A DNA stretch of 64,000 nucleotides from Blastomyces gilchristii SLH14081 (taxonomy: Eukaryota; Ascomycota; Eurotiomycetes; Onygenales; Ajellomycetaceae): positions 1,527,581 to 1,591,580 of the forward strand of contig NW_003101667.1 in assembly GCF_000003855.2 (NCBI RefSeq), given 5' to 3'. The position numbers and the translations under genes were made by a program. The notes under the pieces are model-generated. The model was given only the letters and a program-made list of their open reading frames with translations. It was not told where the DNA came from and did not search any database. Shown here piece by piece: positions 62,321 to 64,000 of this stretch. Each line of letters begins with the position of its first letter. Within the stretch, counting starts at the first letter, position 1.

Positions 62321-63649
62321 TTAAGTTCTAGGAGTAAACATACATTCTTTTGAGCTAGATGCATGTTTTTCTTTACAATTAGAGCACTTAAGCAGAGTGT
62401 GTTGACATATTTCATCTCTTTTTAAACATGTTTTATATTTATGCTCACTAGCTTTGTGATCTCTGGCACAGAATGAACATTTTAAGTCTCTAAAACATGA
62501 GATTACAAAGTATTCATATCTTTGACAGTTTGAACACTGTGTTTGAGCTTTGAGATTCATTCTTGAGTCTTTGTATTCATGAACTCTCATTTTCAAACCT
62601 GCTACTCTTACTTCAGAGATCTTTAACTGTTCAAGTATTTTTATATATACTAGAACAGAGACATTTCTTCTGCTTTATCTGAACTCAATTGAATTTAGTC
62701 ATACAGGCTTCTTTCTCAGTTGAATAGAGTTGTATTCTTTCAATTCATTTTTGAGAAGTAGCATTTCTTCTTCACAGTCAAAAATTTCAACTGAAATATT
62801 ATAAAGAATAAATTTGTCTCACTTTTCATCTCTTTCAGATAGAATTATTATGTTTAATAAAGATTCTACTACTGACTTTCAGAGATTCTCATTCTGAATA
62901 AGGAATTCAGCACTGAATTCAGACATTGTAGTCAGAATGATGAAGTTTTCAGAGAATGATAACTCAATTGAAGCTATAACTGATTTTTGAACTTCAATAT
63001 CAGTCATCAACTGAGAAAAGAACTGCTGATTAATTTCATTTCTGATTCTGAAAATGAGATTTGAGTTTAGCTTGTTTCTTTGCAGAATGTTCTGATTTGA
63101 GACTTTGAGAATAAGTCTTCTATTTCTGAAGATTTGAAAGTTTTTCTCTTTTTACATTTTCTTTTTTACTTTTCTATGAATAGAGATATGAGCAGTATTC
63201 TTCTCAGTTTTCTCAGGATTTTGAGCAGATTTTGAGATAGTAGATTTAGAGAAAGCAGATTCAGCTGTTTAAGCATATTTTTCCTTCTAATTCAAAGAAG
63301 AAGAAGAAGTAGAAAAAAAAGAAGAAGAGTAAGATGAAGAGTCAGTGATTGTACTAGGAATTTTCAATGTTTTTTAAACTGTGTTTAAGATTTCAAGTTT
63401 GAACTTGATCATCTTCTGTAGTTATCTAGCCTGAACATGAAGAATTAACAGAACTTCTTTATTCATCTCACTCAGACACTGCTTTTTAAGAATCTTGCTT
63501 ACTTTTTCAAGTTTCTGTATTTTAAGAACTTGTTGTTTCTCTATTTCTTCTTTCTTTCTTCTCTTCAGAATTTCAATCTCAGAAATAGCATTTGAGAAAG
63601 CATCTTTTTTCACATCAACTGAGTGTATTTTTGAACTCATTGTTCTCAC
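62321..63649 (-). pseudogene. LINE ORF1 remnant of copy 3
   Basis: A Met at 63649 opens MRTMSSKIHSVDVKKD, a Lys/Glu-rich predicted coiled-coil stretch (63422-63649). A broken middle part and the Cys/His finger array (62321-62596) follow. One finger His is Tyr here (CSNCQRYEYFVISC), and the third finger has lost Cys residues. Confidence 0.8.
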
Positions 63650-63660
63650 TCAATGAAAAG

Positions 63661-63780
63661 TTGATCAGACTATTTCAATTGAGATATTTCTAAGTCTGTT
63701 TTCAATTGATCAGACTGTTTCAATTAAGAGATTTCTAAGTTTATTTCAATTGAAAAGTTGATCAGACTGTTTCAAAAGAA
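63661..63780 (-). repeat. Tandem repeats in the LINE 5' leader
   Basis: Units beginning TTGATCAGAC start at 63661, 63706 and 63758 (periods 45 and 52). Each continues with ATTTCAATT or GTTTCAATT, and the first two then share ATTTCTAAGT. They lie immediately upstream of ORF1 and may be promoter monomers. Confidence 0.65.
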
Positions 63781-63800
63781 GAATACAAGACTTTTACATA

Positions 63801-64000
63801 TAAAACACCTGATTTTTTTCACACTAGTTCAGTAACTAGATTAGATTTTTGAAGAGAATCTAATAAACTAAAATTGATTTTTAAGATAAATCAATAAAAT
63901 CTTTACAATCCCTTTCTTAAGATACAGTGAGAAAAAGTATGATATTAATTAATAATAAATCAGATGATATAACAGTTTTTGAGAGAAAAACTGACAAAAA
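63801..64000. other. AT-rich sequence at window edge, unassigned
   Basis: Hypermutated, with no recognised domain. It is either the rest of the LINE leader or its target. Confidence 0.4.

Larger units (their letters stand above)
57658..63800 (-). mobile_element. LINE copy 3, near full length (about 6.1 kb)
   Basis: The longest copy, on the minus strand: a long TAA tail (57658-57690), 3' hairpin (57736-57756), ORF2 (about 58250-62100), ORF1 (about 62320-63649) and a 5' leader with short tandem repeats. All frames are broken. The 5' end is not defined and may run past the window edge. Confidence 0.88.

Noticed and set aside
16524..64000. TGA read as tryptophan (mitochondrial-type code) in the AT-rich part
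   Set aside because: Many Trp sites are TGA, but others are TAA or still TGG, Gln and Arg sites are also stops, and paired copies differ. Hypermutation explains all of it. The content is nuclear transposons, not mitochondrial genes.

Overview
This is a nuclear window from a filamentous ascomycete. The evidence is a spliced Zn(II)2Cys6 regulator gene with short fungal introns, CT-rich fungal upstream DNA, chromodomain Ty3/Gypsy elements and an AT-rich isochore made of hypermutated transposons. The mix of GC-balanced blocks with long AT-rich Gypsy blocks suggests Eurotiomycetes, perhaps Onygenales (Ajellomycetaceae). That placement is inference.

Layout. 1-12204 is GC-balanced, packed with homopolymers and microsatellites, with no gene I can support. 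It holds one inverted-repeat element (7956-8340). 12205-13860 is the only convincing host gene, a three-exon Zn2Cys6 transcription factor of 388 residues. 13861-16411 is its downstream flank. At 16412 the composition changes abruptly at the 5' LTR of a Copia element (16412-22127, 112-bp LTRs, GATGA target duplication) that carries a 506-bp hAT-like MITE. 22133-23514 holds a degenerate tandem repeat and a G-rich minisatellite containing a 100-N assembly gap. From 23515 to the end the window is transposon wreckage: five LINE copies or fragments of one family, two copies of a Gypsy RNase H/integrase segment, a second MITE, a minus-strand Gypsy fragment, a little-mutated tRNA-derived SINE, and a three-level nest. 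In the nest a LINE is split by a Gypsy (34946-49479), which is itself split by an inverted Gypsy of the same family (37396-44657). Both Gypsy elements are about 7.26 kb with 258-bp LTRs and clean 5-bp target duplications.

All transposon reading frames are destroyed by C-to-T and G-to-A transitions, as expected of repeat-induced point mutation (RIP). The unusual point is the context. CpC/GpG and CpG are nearly gone while CpA/TpG stays abundant, the reverse of textbook CpA-directed RIP. The two Copia LTRs read this directly: all 10 differences are transitions in one direction, 7 at CpC/GpG, 1 at CpG and 2 at CpA. This is the most interesting signal in the window. Elements that look young or short (the 375-bp SINE, the first MITE, parts of the 5' LTRs) still carry CpG and CpC.
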